Origin: Ramazzottius varieornatus
Taxonomy: Eukaryota > Tardigrada > Eutardigrada > Parachela > Ramazzottiidae
Assembly: GCA_001949185.1 (NCBI GenBank)
Contig: BDGG01000005.1
Location: 2,767,972 to 2,831,971, forward strand
Direction of reading: 5' to 3'
DNA length: 64,000 nucleotides
The notes below the pieces were generated by a model, which saw only the letters and a list, made by a program, of their open reading frames with translations, searched no databases and was not told where the DNA came from. Numbering within the stretch: the first letter of the stretch is position 1; each line of letters opens with the position of its first letter. Position numbers and translations under genes: made by a program. Below are positions 21,885 to 34,524 of this stretch, piece after piece.

Positions 21885-23687
21885 CTAATATGTGCAATTC
21901 AGAAATTCCAGACAGCCAGTTGAGATTTTTTGAGTAGTTGCATCTGTTAGTGCGACTGAGATCCTGCTGTTTTCCATCCTGGACCACATCGCCATGTCCT
22001 GCTTTTGGTCTTGGATTTGGTAGATGAACAAGACGTAGGTTAGAAGAACGCCGGTAATCTGAAACAACATGGCCAATGCGCTGTTGCTTGTTTAAAGTAG
22101 CAATGTTGACAGTCAAACAGTTGTCCAAGTACTCACACTGATTACAAATTCCCGCGTGATGTAGAAGAAGCCTCCGGCGGTCAATGCGACTCGAGAACCT
22201 TGCAGCCGTGCAACAAAGGACGAGCACAGGAACTTGTCTTCATCCGTAGTAACACGTAGGTCTAGTTCGTACAGATGAGGAAGCACTGCGTGTGCCTGTG
22301 ACCAAACATAGAAGTTTCAGAAGAGTATAGTGGGAAAAAAGGGAGCTAGTAATCTGTCGTACTGTCGTACAGTACCTTCTCGGTCAACCAGACACCGAAG
22401 CCAGTTCGCAGAATGCCGTGGAATGTCGATACGCCAACTAGAGCCAAGAAGACCGGCAGCACTTCCTTGTCGATCGTGCTAGCTGGATCGCCTAGCTCTT
22501 GGGTGAGAACCAACGAGGAAGTGGCAATGAACCCCATGAAGTCTACTGTGTACATCAAGAGCAGAATGGAAGAGAAGGCTTCGTCCGCGAACAGCACCAG
22601 CTTGGAAAGCTCCAAATGGAAGCAAGCCTGAATGCGAAGAAAGTCTTTATCAGTGATCTGATGAGCTTCCGGTTCGCAACTTGAGATGGTGGTCAATGCG
22701 GAAGGCGGAGCGGTGACATCCGAGCTGATAGCTTTCTGGATTGACTTGTTGAAGCGATCAAAGCGCGCTCCCACGGGGTAAGAGAGTAGCATAATGAAGA
22801 GTTGCGGGAAGATATCTACGCCCACTTCAATGATGAAACCCAGGCAGTACAGAATGAATGCCGCCCATAAGGGGATGTCACCGATGAAGGGAAAGTGACT
22901 TGAACATGTCCATCCGCAATGTTTGTCCAGTCCCGCCCACTGTAACGAAAATTTACTTTGACCAATAGTCAACTACAGGGTTTATGCCGTAAGATATCTG
23001 CGATAAACAGTGAGCGTACTTTTTTCTCGCTGATGAGCGAGAAGCAATAATAACACGAGATTAGAAGAATTCCGAGGGAAGAAACTCCAGCAATCCATAA
23101 GAAAACCGCCAGGATATTGACTTTTCGGCGAAGATCCGAGCTGAACTTCTGCGATGTCACTGGTACCGAACAAACTTTACCAATTTCTTCAATCAGCGCA
23201 GAAATTTTCTTGCGCTGGAAGAAGAGCTTGAAGAGCACGACAACATTCTTCACCGTGTACATCATACGATACATGGACACAGCTAGGGCAGTGAACTCGA
23301 GCGAGGATAAGCGATTCTTGTAGTGTTCCACCGATTTCGTCGCGTCCACTGTAAAACACGTCAGCGCTAATCAAAATCTGGCTTCTAAGACCCAAGAAGT
23401 TGGAAGCTACCTGCAACAAGAGTGATGGTGGCGATGATCAGGTCGAGCTGCCATGTAGCCGACAACCAGCTGGTGCAGTGCTTGATGCGGGAGCTGAACC
23501 ACGTCCCTGATGGTAGAACCCCGAAAAATTGTACAAAGGCTAGCAGCAACGACACACCGATGCTGTCCCACAGATGACCCGCAGTTCCAATGTGGGGGTC
23601 CGCAATATCGGCAGTGGGATGGGCGGTGTCCGTGCTGTGGCCATCCAGAATCAAACGGTTACTTCCGCTACTGTGCGAGTATTCCAT
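21885..23687 (-). CDS. Gustatory receptor-like seven-transmembrane protein
   Basis: Insect-type chemoreceptor (ligand-gated channel family with inverted topology). Five minus-strand exons: 23687-23411, 23348-23020, 22939-22376, 22295-22137, 22058-21885, totalling 500 residues in phase. Hydrophobic segments include IGVSLLLAFVQFFGVLP, LDLIIATITLVAG, VNILAVFLWIAGVSSLGILL, IPLWAAFILYCLGFIIEVG, a pair in exon 3, and ITGVLLTYVLFIYQ at the end. The C-terminal region has the typical order ARLQGSRVALTAGGFFYITREF, then a last helix, like the family's G-x-FxITRxxF signature before TM7. Exon 2 ends at a GTACGC donor, chosen because it is the only one in phase. The ligand is unknown. Confidence 0.8.
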
Positions 23688-25021
23688 TTTCTGGACCTAG
23701 CTCATCCCCCTTCCCTCGGCTGAATCTTTGAACTTAATGAAACACCAACAGACGTGAAGCTTTTCTGGGAAAACTCCGGCTGCACCAACATGCATGAAGT
23801 GAATCATTTGTTTGTATTTGAGAATGATTAACATGGGCTGACCGTGGAAACTTCCTCTTTCTCTCGAGGCAATGTTGGGAGCCTATAATTTCTACTGTGA
23901 GTTGGTCCCGAAACAACCTTGAATGCTTGCCCATCTGGCGGCTTTCTTAAACTTAGGTTATCATCTCAAAAGATCCTGTGACTAAACTGCTGACCGTGTT
24001 CTATCTCGTTTAGAAATGGGCGTACACACGCTAGGCGACCGTAAACTGCATCTTCACTGCAAATTTCGTTCAGAAATATCTCAAGATCTTTCAAATCGTC
24101 GAGGGGAGAAACGGAGACATGGACCCTCGGTATGACGAGCTGTACGCTATCCTCGATCGCGATAAGCGTAGCCAAAGAAAATAAACAAAGGGCAAGAGAA
24201 CGATCTCTTACGTTTACTTGTAATAGACCAGCGCACGGTGCGAGCGAGTATTACGGAAAAATTGCAAAGTTCTTCCTGAAAGCATCCTGTTTGTAGTTTA
24301 GGCGTATTGAGCAATTGTGAAAGCAATTGCGAAAGGAAAAGAAGCCTGCAACACCCGGTGCTCTCAAGCGGTCACCCGTTCCAGGACTAATGACCCCTTG
24401 ACCGACGAAGCTCACTCGGTGGTTGGAGTCCATCGTCAGCTTCATCTCTTTGAAGACCTATCAAATGTGCCATGCGTAGAACAACGAATCCGCCCTTTTG
24501 CCAGTGACTGGGAAATGATCGGATTTGAAGCTGATTAGCGGCTTAGTCTCGGTATCCGTTTGTGGGACGCCGGTTCTCCCCTTCGAACTGCCTTTTATGT
24601 AATTATCATCAAGATTTGGCTCTAAAAGTTGAAGCAACGAAGCACCTTTATGGTTAGTTACAAACGACCTGTCAGCTTATTCTGTGTGCCGTTGGTCTAG
24701 GAAACACGGTTACGTCTATTCAGTTATTCATCTTGACAATTAAGTACCATAGAGAGTGCTACTGTATTACGCCGAAATCCCTCTTCCAGATGTGCGCGCG
24801 GAATCAGTGGATAATACAAGCCCCATTAAGTATCCGGGTGGCGGAAAGTGATCATTGGGGGAGGTGGCCCACTGTCAACACCAGAGACAAAGGATCCCGC
24901 CCGTCGGTAGCGCACGGTTGTTGAAAAGTGCTCTTCGGATGTCGGCCCGATTATTGCGATCTCAGAGCCCACACGGTAAACTGCAACCGGAATCGTATAG
25001 GGTAGTGAACGTTCTACACTG
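23688..25021. other. Intergenic region with a 5S-derived fragment
   Basis: 1.3 kb between two receptor genes. The only recognisable item is the degraded 5S-like stretch near 24342-24425. Confidence 0.55.
24342..24425 (-). pseudogene. 5S rRNA-derived fragment (pseudogene or 5S-type SINE)
   Basis: Read on the minus strand, this ends with the same 3' half as the intact 5S gene. On the plus strand it reads AAGCCTGCAACACCCGGTG, then CAAGCGGTCACCC and GGACTAATGACC, then CCGACGAAGCTC. Identity fades toward the 5S 5' end, which is missing or unrecognisable. It could be a dead copy or the 5S-like head of a SINE. Confidence 0.7.
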
Positions 25022-28000
25022 TTATTTCAGAACTAGTGTATAGCGGCACTTACGGTCTGATTCGGTTTCGATGGTGGAACTGCTGCTGACTGTGTGGACA
25101 CTGGCTGTGGCTGGCCGTGATGGTCCGCTTGTCGGTGCGAGCCTCATCTTTCGTCGGTTGAAGAGTTCTTTGCGCATCCCGAGAACGGTGACAACTAAGA
25201 TAGCGACACCCTGCAATCCGCAGAAGACGCCGACCAAAACGTACATTGCCATTTTTCCTTCCGTCGTACGACCGACAGCGTTCAGGATTAGGAACAGCCA
25301 CGAAAAGCCTAGTATAAAGAATAGGCTGATGCAGCGACGTAGTTGCGTGTTGAGGTCTTCTTCGCTTCTTGTGGATCGAACATAATCCTTCTTCGTACAC
25401 GACACAGCTAGCATGAAAAAAAATGAACAAAAACTCAGTCCTTCATAAGTTGATCGGTTATGTTTGCTTTCGACTAGAACTAACCTCTAATGACAAGGAA
25501 GAAAACAATCAAGCTGTATAGAAGAACCAAGCAGACCGGTGTAAGAAAACCTCCGTAGAAAGCACCGCCACCACTTCTTGTATCGAGCCAACATCTGTAG
25601 AGAGGGATCGATCACAGAAACGATGGAATTTAAATTCAGTAAGCGACTCACGTGGTAACACTAAAGTAGCTGTGGTAATCGACTATGAGGACAATGGAAA
25701 CGATGGCGAGCGGTATTCCCCAACAGAACAGCAAAGTTTTGGATCGGAACCGGTGCATATGGGCGTTCGACAGCGTGTTGAGGAAAGTGGTCTGAAGAAG
25801 GTAGGCTTCGACGGCTTGCCAACCGAAACTGACCAGAAAAAAGTAATGGATGAACGCTCCTTGCGCTACACAGGGTGCGGGTGCCGTTACATCATTCTTC
25901 TGATTAATACGTGAAAGCATCGTGGTGGACAACAGAAGTAGTGCTATGCACAAGTTGAAAATCACGAACTGGTTTTTGGTGAAGACTCTTGGATGGGTGT
26001 TGATGTACAGCCTACGATTGCAACAGCAACTCGTAACGCGTAATGTTTGAAACTAGAGTCAAGCTTCCTGTTAGGATCCCCTACTTTGCGTAAATCAAGA
26101 GGACAATCGTGCAGATAAGACCGATGATGGACATTGGCAGCGTAATAAAGGTGATCATGTGTATCGCGTATTGCAGGTTGGCAGGAAGAGGCTGGTTCCC
26201 GTGGGCATCGATCATTAAAGCTAGTGAGAAAGCGGTAAGGTGGTTACATTGACAAACGACGTGGCCTTGGTGGTACTTCACGAAATGACAACCGTCGGTC
26301 TGCCATTCGCCGTAGCTGCTGTTAGCGAGCGGGTTCCAAAAGACGCACACGTATTTGCTAGAATTTCTCAACTGAAACCAAAACGACCAAGCGATGTAAA
26401 TATCTGTTCATTTGAACCTCGTGTTCCCCGGTTTGAGCAGATGTTCTCAAAGTTTACGTAATCTTACAGCTTCCTCTACTCGAGTGGTAATGGTGATGTT
26501 GTCCTGCCAGTTTATGATCGGAGCAGTGTTAGAGAAAGAAGCGGCAACGACCCACGATGCTAATTGGTACTGGGAAACACTAGGTGGAGATACCGGGTGA
26601 CCATTAAGACTGATGTTCTGTGTGTTGAGGAAATCGGTTGATCGAATGACCAGAAAGTGGCCTCGTACTGGTTTTCCACTATCCTGGCGAACTGAAAGGA
26701 AGGAACAGATTCAGTACCTAAATAGCTAGAAGCCAAACGCATGGTTGTATGTCAAATGGCATGTGGTACGTATACCCGACTTGTTGAGGAGATGCTCGGC
26801 GAGCGACGTGGGGAAAGCCATGCTGACGTTGACAGTGTCTGGGTGAGCATGCGTTCGATTCTCAGTCTTGGTCAAACCTGTAGAATCTGCAGTAAACCCG
26901 ATGGTATCATTGTGCGACGATACACTGAAAACTGACACCGACAACATTTTGCGTTCTACCGGCCGGTGGTCAGCTGTGTCGACAAGAGCTGCTGCACTGC
27001 CCATACTGGAGAGGAACTGGTTCGAACTGCCATAGACACTCTGCGCGGTACCGACGTTGTTTGGACGGTCTAGCTGTAGGATGCGATTGATCACGTCATA
27101 AATGTTGTCAAAAGACGACTGGGGAATGGATGATAATTTCGGGTCAGTGTTAGACTGGAGGATCTGTCCTATTAAGCGCAGATCGACAATGGAAAAGTTC
27201 GTCTCATTCGACACTGTTTTGTTCAGGGTGGACAGTTGCTCGGGTCCTGGTGGAGAGTTGGCTTGAAGGTTCAAGAGACTCGTAGTGAGGGGAGAAGGGG
27301 GAACGATCGGGCCCGTACACTTTCCTTCGACGAACTTTGAGGTGAAACCGTGCTCGCGGTTTCCAGTGCAGTCTCGACGGTACGGCGTTCCTGGACAATA
27401 CTCGACTGGGTAATCGAAGCTCCGATTCACGACATCCGGCTTGAATTCAAGCCATCGGAATGTGAGGTTGCTCTGCACAAAGTAATGGCGCTCGTTCCAG
27501 CACCCACCTAAAACAAAGGAGCAGTAGCAAATGCCAGGCTCGAAAAGGGTCCCGTATGTTCATTCTTACTTGTTGATTTCATGATGACTGAAGATCCCGA
27601 CAAGTTGTTCTCTTTGGCCGACTTTACCAGATGTCGGTCCAGTGAGTACATTAGCCGATCGACAAGAAATTTTTCTGACGATGTCAGGTCTTGGGTAGCT
27701 CTGGCCATTTCGGTTGGTGAGATTGAGGAATATGACGGTTCTTGTCTTTCAGCATCACGTTTATTTGGTTGCGGACCCGACATTGACATATTTATCTTCC
27801 GAACTGCCAAGAGTCCTGATAAGGTTACTTCTTTGTCTGTAAGTTTGTTCGTCTCTTCTAACTGCAGTACCGTGAGAACAATGGATGATGAGCCGTTTCT
27901 CAGGTATTGTTGCAACTCGTGAGAGCGGTTCGATGTGTGGAAGTCTACAGTAAAATTCTCCACGGCGTTCAGTACGAAATTCCACAGATTGTCAAAGGGA

Positions 28001-30514
28001 TGAAAGTTCGGGGTACCAGCAACTTGCAAAGAAGCGGCTGTAATATCCAAAGATGAATAGATCTGGAATGGGTATCTCAGGAAGCTGTCCTCGACGTAAA
28101 TAGGGTCCGACCACACCTGTAGAAGTAAATTACACTACGATGATACTTACGAATCTCATTGGAAACAAATTGCTGGAAAATGACCAGCCTTTATTGATAT
28201 ACTTACCCATTGATTGGTGGAGGAAGAAACAGCCCCGCACTGATAATATCCAGCAAACCGAAGTAGCATGTAGTCAGATGGTAGACCGATGTCACCGAAG
28301 TACTGTGTTTCTGTGGAGGGTACACATGGGGGTACCAGCTGTCCTGGACCTATGGGTACTCCGTACGCAAGACAAAAATTCTTCTCTGGATTTTGTGGTG
28401 CCTCTGGCCGAAAACCATTCTGGAAGTCCATTCTGAACTGATTCCCCGAAGAATTCCCTATAACTTGGTCTAGATTCAAGTGATAGGTCAAGTAGGGTCT
28501 CCAGACCGATGAATTGTATGTAAACCAGGATGATAGGAAGACCACCGGACTGTCGAACAGTGTTTCGTTTTCTGGAATGTCACAAGTCAGGAGCGGTATC
28601 TCGTCTGGGTGGTTTGCCCATTGAGAGTAACTATCGTAGCCTTTTCTGATGGTCACTGCCAAGTTCACCGAATCACCCGGTGGAGTGGTCGTAAGCCTGG
28701 TTAAATCTTTCTGACATACGACGGAAGACCGTTGCAGCGTTCCCAAGCTCGATTGGTTTGAGCAGGATCTACGATACCAACCCAAGAACGAGTTTCCTTC
28801 ACCCGACAGCAGTGTACTGATTTTTTCCGGGGTGAAGAGCTCGAGAGGCAACTGCTGTCGTTCTTCCAGACATTTGCCGTCATCCCCAATAATACTGAGG
28901 AGGAAGCGCAACGGCACTTGTACACCATGCCCATCTGGTCCGTCCCAATACCATGTCCCGTTTCCACCGTTGGCTTCCGAACCATTAACCCACACGGCTC
29001 CTACCCAGCGCCCGAGTTCTGTTCCAACTACTCCAGCGACTACGTCGTCGAAGAAGCGAGAGTAGACAAATTGTCCAACGCTTCGACTTTGGTAAAGAGT
29101 GGGAAAGGCAGTTGATGGCTGCAGAAATGAACTGTATTGCTGACAGGATTCTTTGGCGCCTTCAAAAGACCAGCCTTTTGATGATTCTAGATCTAAATAT
29201 TTGGTCATGTAACATGTGGTACGTTCGGGTCCTTCCACCACCCAGTGCGACATTCCCAAACCTCCAGCCGGATGGAAATAGGCGGTGTCGTTCGGGAACG
29301 GGAAAGCTGTGTAACAGTCCTTATCTGTGGGAAAAAAGTGTGGACTATGTAAGCTGCCAAATATCCAGCTTTATTCAATAAAAGCGGAAAACACAACCGA
29401 ATACCGTCCGTTACATAGAACTCACATTTTTTCTTGTAACCATCACTCACTAATTGCAGGCCCTCAGAATGCGTCGAATACGACCATGATGTCATCAGTC
29501 TAGCTCGTCCCAATTGTGCTGCGGTGAAAACCGCATATTCTTCGACATTGAACTCGCAGACAAAAGATGCTGTAGTCGAAAAGGAGGTGTTCGGCGGGTT
29601 CATACAGTGAGAAGTAGATAGGATTTCAGGACAATATGGTTCGAAGCTGGAAGGATGTGATCTGGTAGCAAATAAACAGCTGTCGCCGAGTTCACCGTGT
29701 TCGGAAACATTTTGGTCTGGCTGCAGTGCAGTTCCAAGCATACTGTTTGATAAAAGAAAAACTAGATAGAACAAGCAAATTCTGGAACAATTGCTTCGCC
29801 AATGGAGTCCTACCTTCTTGCAAACTGAAGCTCGCTAGCTCGATGTACTGCGTGCAATCCTTCGTTTGCAGTAATAAAATTTCCCTTTGCTGGATAAATG
29901 CTTTCGCGGTACCACATTCGGGATCGCACTTCCGATTCGTTCCTTTTGATTTCCGTCGGATATTGTACCGTGGGCCGTAAACGCCAGTTCAACCAGTACG
30001 TAGTCAAATTAGCGAAGTGTGGGACCTGGACCAGCGGAGCAGACACGAGTACAGCTTTATCTTTACGACATATGCGATCAGCCTCCACCCACGTCACGGG
30101 TAGTGAGTAAACTTTGTAGCATGTCGCACTCTTTGTAAAGTACACAAAGTCCTTTGGACAGAGTCCATCCGAGTCCACCAGAACTGACTCTGGCACAGCG
30201 TCCGGCACGGGGCTTGTGGTGGGTTTGGATGTGGGTTCAAATGAAATAGGGGTCGTCGTTGATACTGACGGAGGTGAACCCGTGGATGTCAAAGAAGGGT
30301 CTGTTGTGCTGACGGGCGCCGCCGTCGAAAAGTGTAGCGTTGTGGATGTAGCTTCAGTGGTGTCCGGAACTAACACCGTCGTAGTTGCCACGATTGTTGA
30401 TGCATAGGCTGGGGAGTCTTCCGTCGAGCTCGTCGTACCCGCGATCTGGCAGCTGGAGAAGTGAACGATCGAAAGGATGATCAAACAGCCGTGGAAAACG
30501 CGCTGTCCATTCAT
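25022..30514 (-). CDS. Adhesion GPCR with C-type lectin-like ectodomain, GAIN/GPS and 7TM
   Basis: Ten minus-strand exons: 30514-29814, 29742-29426, 29324-28207, 28116-27570, 27507-26776, 26691-26468, 26371-26085, 26011-25652, 25594-25485, 25407-25022, exactly 1594 codons. A signal peptide (CLIILSIVHFSSC) precedes a Ser/Thr-rich mucin-like stretch. A C-type lectin-like domain (CPKDFVYF to CNMPP-like CMNPP) and a second one in exon 3 (GWSFEGAKESCQ, WYWDGPDG, SVVCQ) follow. Then come a GAIN region and a GPS site (CVFWNP, CQCNHLTAF) with the HL/T self-cleavage triad. Seven hydrophobic segments lie in exons 7-10 and the short tail is Ser-rich. The start is the second ATG of the open frame because it opens the signal peptide. 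The ligand is unknown; carbohydrate binding is inference. Confidence 0.88.
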
Positions 30515-32002
30515 CCTAATAAGCAAAAGTTCCGAATTGAAGTACCGTGTAGTCCTCGACCACATCAACTTGAAGCCAAATGGCCTCTGTCCGGTCAGCC
30601 TACCACAACGAAGACAACCTTTGGTGGATTTCCGGACATTCTTGCAGACCGAGCGGGAATTCAGTTACAAAGTCAACGAAGTTAACGCACTACACTCCTA
30701 CCGCACGAGTGAGACACTTTTGTTACAAGAATACGGAGCGATTCGCTCCGGTTGACAATTCAAAAGTTTTATGGGAAGGCGTGTAAGTTATGACAGACGG
30801 CGGTTCCTCGGCGAGGGGCCTCGGCGTACAACAAACAACAACAGGTGTTACGGCATTAAATGCCGCTATAGTGTACGCTGCATCCGCTCAATACAGTCAT
30901 AAACAAATTTCAATTCCTCATGGTCCACTGCGCCCTAAGCTGTCTGGCTAAGTTCGTGGGTATGCATATGTGTGGTTGTTTGCGCTGAACTGTAGGACTC
31001 AATGCTGATCGTATCCGGGCCACGCGATCCACATATCAGAACAGCTGGACAATATACAGTAATTTGAAATGACGTGATGCGCGAATCTAAAATCGGTGCT
31101 CGGTTGGCACAATTTTGAGTTCTCGAATGTTGACATGGGGCGGGGTTCCCAAGATGTAAACCACTCCGTCAGCCCCCTCTTGAGGTGTCAAAAGCGGGCA
31201 GGATGCAACCTTTTCCAGCCGGTCCCTCTCTTCCGGGTTCTCTTTCGCAACGAGATCCCGAATGCCAGTCTTGACGTGGACTGGGCTCAAACTCTAATTC
31301 AAAAGACGGTTGCACTGCACGTCCAACAAACAAAGCTAAAGTACCTTCGGAAATTTCGTACCGTAACTTTGATCTGACTCTTCCTCTGTCTTTGCTCCGC
31401 GTTTAAGGATTTGGTCAGGGCGGTGACCATATGCTTTGTTCCAGAGTAAAAATGAGTGATCGGTAAATTAGCAGCAATTTCGTGTCCAACTAAACTACAA
31501 ACGAATAAAGGTGCCCAATGACAGCCGAAAGATTAAACCTTCAAGAGATTTCTGTACATAGGTAGAGCATACGGGAGAACCTGTTCATATTTATGATATG
31601 TCCATCGTTCACTTGGTACTTGTTCATGAGACGAAGCGCTTCCCTCCTGCATATTGATAACGCCAAAACATTCATGTGCAAAAAAGCCAGCCGTTTGATT
31701 GACAGAAGAACCGTGTATCCGAATCATGACACCATACATCCAGCATATTCCGCCATTTTTCCGTGTTTCCGGTGATGTAACTGACGCTGCGCCGCTGGGG
31801 CTGAGTAGAAAAAGGCCGAATGAGGTAAGACGCAATTACGTCACCGGAAACATGCTATAATACAGCCTATGTGAGTGTGATGCTGCTAAAGTTTTATCCA
31901 GTGTGTTGCTCGGCAGCGGCGCTTCCGAACCATTCTTCATGGCGCCTGATTGTGTGTAATTTGTCAAAGCGCTTCCTCAGCTAGAGAAAGTATTCCGCAC
32001 TC
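30515..32002. other. Divergent intergenic region
   Basis: About 1.5 kb between the adhesion GPCR start (-) and the F-box-like gene start (+). It must hold both promoters. No gene, RNA or repeat recognised. Confidence 0.5.
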
Positions 32003-32821
32003 ATGGATCCTCGAGACATGCACAATCTCCTGCAGAACAGGATGCAGTGGCTCAATTTGCACGCGCATGTCCTGTGGCAACCAAACCTGGACCCCGACGC
32101 AGAATGGGCTTTCCTTTGTGATCCCTTCATGAATCCAGCGGCTGCTCCTGCTCCACGAAACCCACCACAGCCCCCGCAGCAACTGGTGGCAGAAAGTTCT
32201 GCGGGAAAAGAGCAGCTATCATCGCTGGAAACGGAGGACGAAGACGTGCCAGTGGAAGACGATCCATTCCCCATCACGAGCAGCCTCACCTTCAACGATT
32301 TGCATCCGTGGTTGGTAGAGGAATGCGTGAGCTTCTTGCGCTTCACGAAGCTGTGTCCGTTGCGCAGGTGAGGATCTAGAAAATTTTGCAGAAGGGAAGA
32401 AAGCTTGGGTATGTACCGATGAAGTGCAGCTGCAGGGTTTACGGCACAGGTTTGCCGATCGCAGGGGTATCTGGCACAACCTTGAATTGTGAGGGTACGG
32501 AGCACGGCATTGTGTTAGTGTCACCAGGGCCGTGCCTCACGTTTTGTTTTCTGTTGCAGGGTTTCCCGATGGTTCAACAGTATGATTCTGGATAGCTCGA
32601 AGCTGAACGATAACATTGTGGATTCATACGAGAATTACAACAAGTTCATCTGCTACTACGACCGTTACCTGGCATCTACGTACCTTCCGGTACGCAGCTT
32701 GATCATTTACGAGAAGGTCCGCCGGAACAAGCAGACGCAGATGCGTCTGGTCATTCGAGAATGGCGGTCCCCGAAGGCGAATCCCTTAAACTTCAGGCAG
32801 ATTAGCCAGCCAAACTACTGA
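32003..32821 (+). CDS. F-box-like protein
   Basis: Two exons, 32003-32367 and 32560-32821, join in phase to 208 residues. An N-terminal stretch rich in Pro, Ala and Gln and then acidic residues leads to LTFNDLHPWLVEECVSFLRF followed by LRRVSRWFNSMI. This fits the F-box pattern (LP-x-E-x-x-x-x-I-x-x-FL, then L-x-x-VSRRW-x-x-L). F-box proteins link substrates to SCF ubiquitin ligases; the C-terminal half, with several Tyr and basic residues, would be the substrate side but matches nothing I know. The family call is inference from this one motif. Confidence 0.55.
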
Positions 32822-33545
32822 CTGACCTAGAGCCTGGTGATCTTCCAGCGGTGTCATTGTTTCCCATAACACTATATAATCTAATTTTTCTCTGTTTTTC
32901 TTCAGAGAGTTAAACTCTTTTTCCTGTTGACAAAGAGTCTAATTTCTTTCCAGTGTATGCCTCACCGTGTAGATTCGCGTGGTAAGCAACCGGTATACCG
33001 CTAGAAATCTTAATGGTTCTCGCGTGCAAGATTTTTGCTCGTTTCACATTTCGCTGGTGATCTTCTGGGGCTTTTTACGATGTTCGTTTTCTTCGAGTAA
33101 TTTGTTTTAAAAGGTAAACCTGTCCCGGTGTTCCATTGGATTAACGGTAAATCGGACTGGCTATCTATAATCAATAGCACTCTGAGATGGTGTACGGTGC
33201 AATGGCAACCTTGAACGTAAACCTACCTTCAGGCCATGATGTCTTTGAAGAGGTACGCAAAGTGCGTTGCACTGACCGGATCCGCGTAGCATCGTTTCTC
33301 TTTAATTACTGAGCCTGCTGATTGACTGGAAACAATGCGGTGGTTTGTCAAGAGTCGAGAACATGTGCGACACGTTTGTAGCGAGCGTCTCGAGAAGACG
33401 GCTCGAACAATGTGACGATTTAACGGTCGATCTTGTATCTCATCCAAACTGATTTCCCGCGGTAGAGTGTTGGGCGCATTGTTTCATCCTGTTTGCCCTG
33501 GAATATCGCACCCTGTTAGAAATCTGCTGTGTCGTACGCATACAT
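32822..33545. other. Intergenic gap
   Basis: No gene or repeat recognised; only short frames. Confidence 0.5.
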
Positions 33546-34352
33546 ATGCCGAACTTTGAAATGGACTCGAATAACTATGCTTCTCAGATCCTAATTTTTA
33601 TGTTGTTGTCCGTTTTATATTGCTGCAGCGGAGTTCCTCTCATGAATATGGTAAGCTGACATTTTTGAGCTCAGACCACTTCGACGTGGGCAATTTGTGA
33701 TGAGGCTTTCTGCACCACCTTAGGCAGAAAACACAGCTCAAGACACCAAGCCAACAGCCGCCGAACCTGTCAACAACAGCACAACGGATTTGCTAGCCAG
33801 CCATCAAGATCTCCATCCGGTAAGCTGATATTTTCACGGCTTGAGTGCTGTCACACGATCATTTACTTGATCGACTCGTTGATCGATTTCGTCACCTTTC
33901 AGATCCGGGTTCCTGACGACGAAAGCAACCTAGCCAGTAGCGAAGCCAAGACTCCCGCGTCCCTGTCGCCAGTTGTTATCGGACTAACGGTGGATGCCAT
34001 GAAGAAGGAACTACAGCTTGAACGGCCTCTGGACATTTCCATCGTCCCCAGTGTCGGAAGTCCAACAGCGGTGACTGTCCCCAAGCCCGTCGACGAAACG
34101 ACCCTCAAGCCAGCCATGACCATGTTCCACAACCCCAACGCCACCAACTACGACAAGCTTATGCACAATCTGGGCGTCGCACGACCCAACCCCGATGCTC
34201 CCACCATTCAACACAAGACGGAACTGGGGAGTGCACCCATTGTCCTACCCAAAGGACCTGTCATTCCTAGTGTCTTCTTAGCCTCAGCGAGTACCACACC
34301 TTTAGCTATAGTTGCTGCAGCGCCAAACGTCCCTCAATCGCTTATGATCTGA
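33546..34352 (+). CDS. Small secreted protein of unknown function
   Basis: Three exons: 33546-33650, 33724-33819 and 33903-34352, in phase, 216 residues. Exon 1 encodes a hydrophobic signal-like segment (ILIFMLLSVLYCCSG) after about 14 residues. The mature part has no cysteines beyond the signal and is rich in Pro, Thr, Ala and Val, so probably extended or disordered. It contains NST sequons in exon 2. No family recognised. It lies tail to tail with IFT172, 172 bases apart. The ATG at 33546 was chosen because it gives the signal peptide; an in-frame ATG at 33561 is possible. Confidence 0.65.
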
Positions 34353-34524
34353 AATTCCCGTCATAAAACGTCTCTTTCCGTTTACTTTTGACTCTTTTGC
34401 ACATAGTTTTGTTGGAGTTCCATGAACGAAATTATTCTTGCAATTGTCTCCTGGCAAATTTGTATTGATAGTACCGTACGAGTATGACAAAGCTGAGATT
34501 CAAAGGTACGTTGGCAAAGCAATT

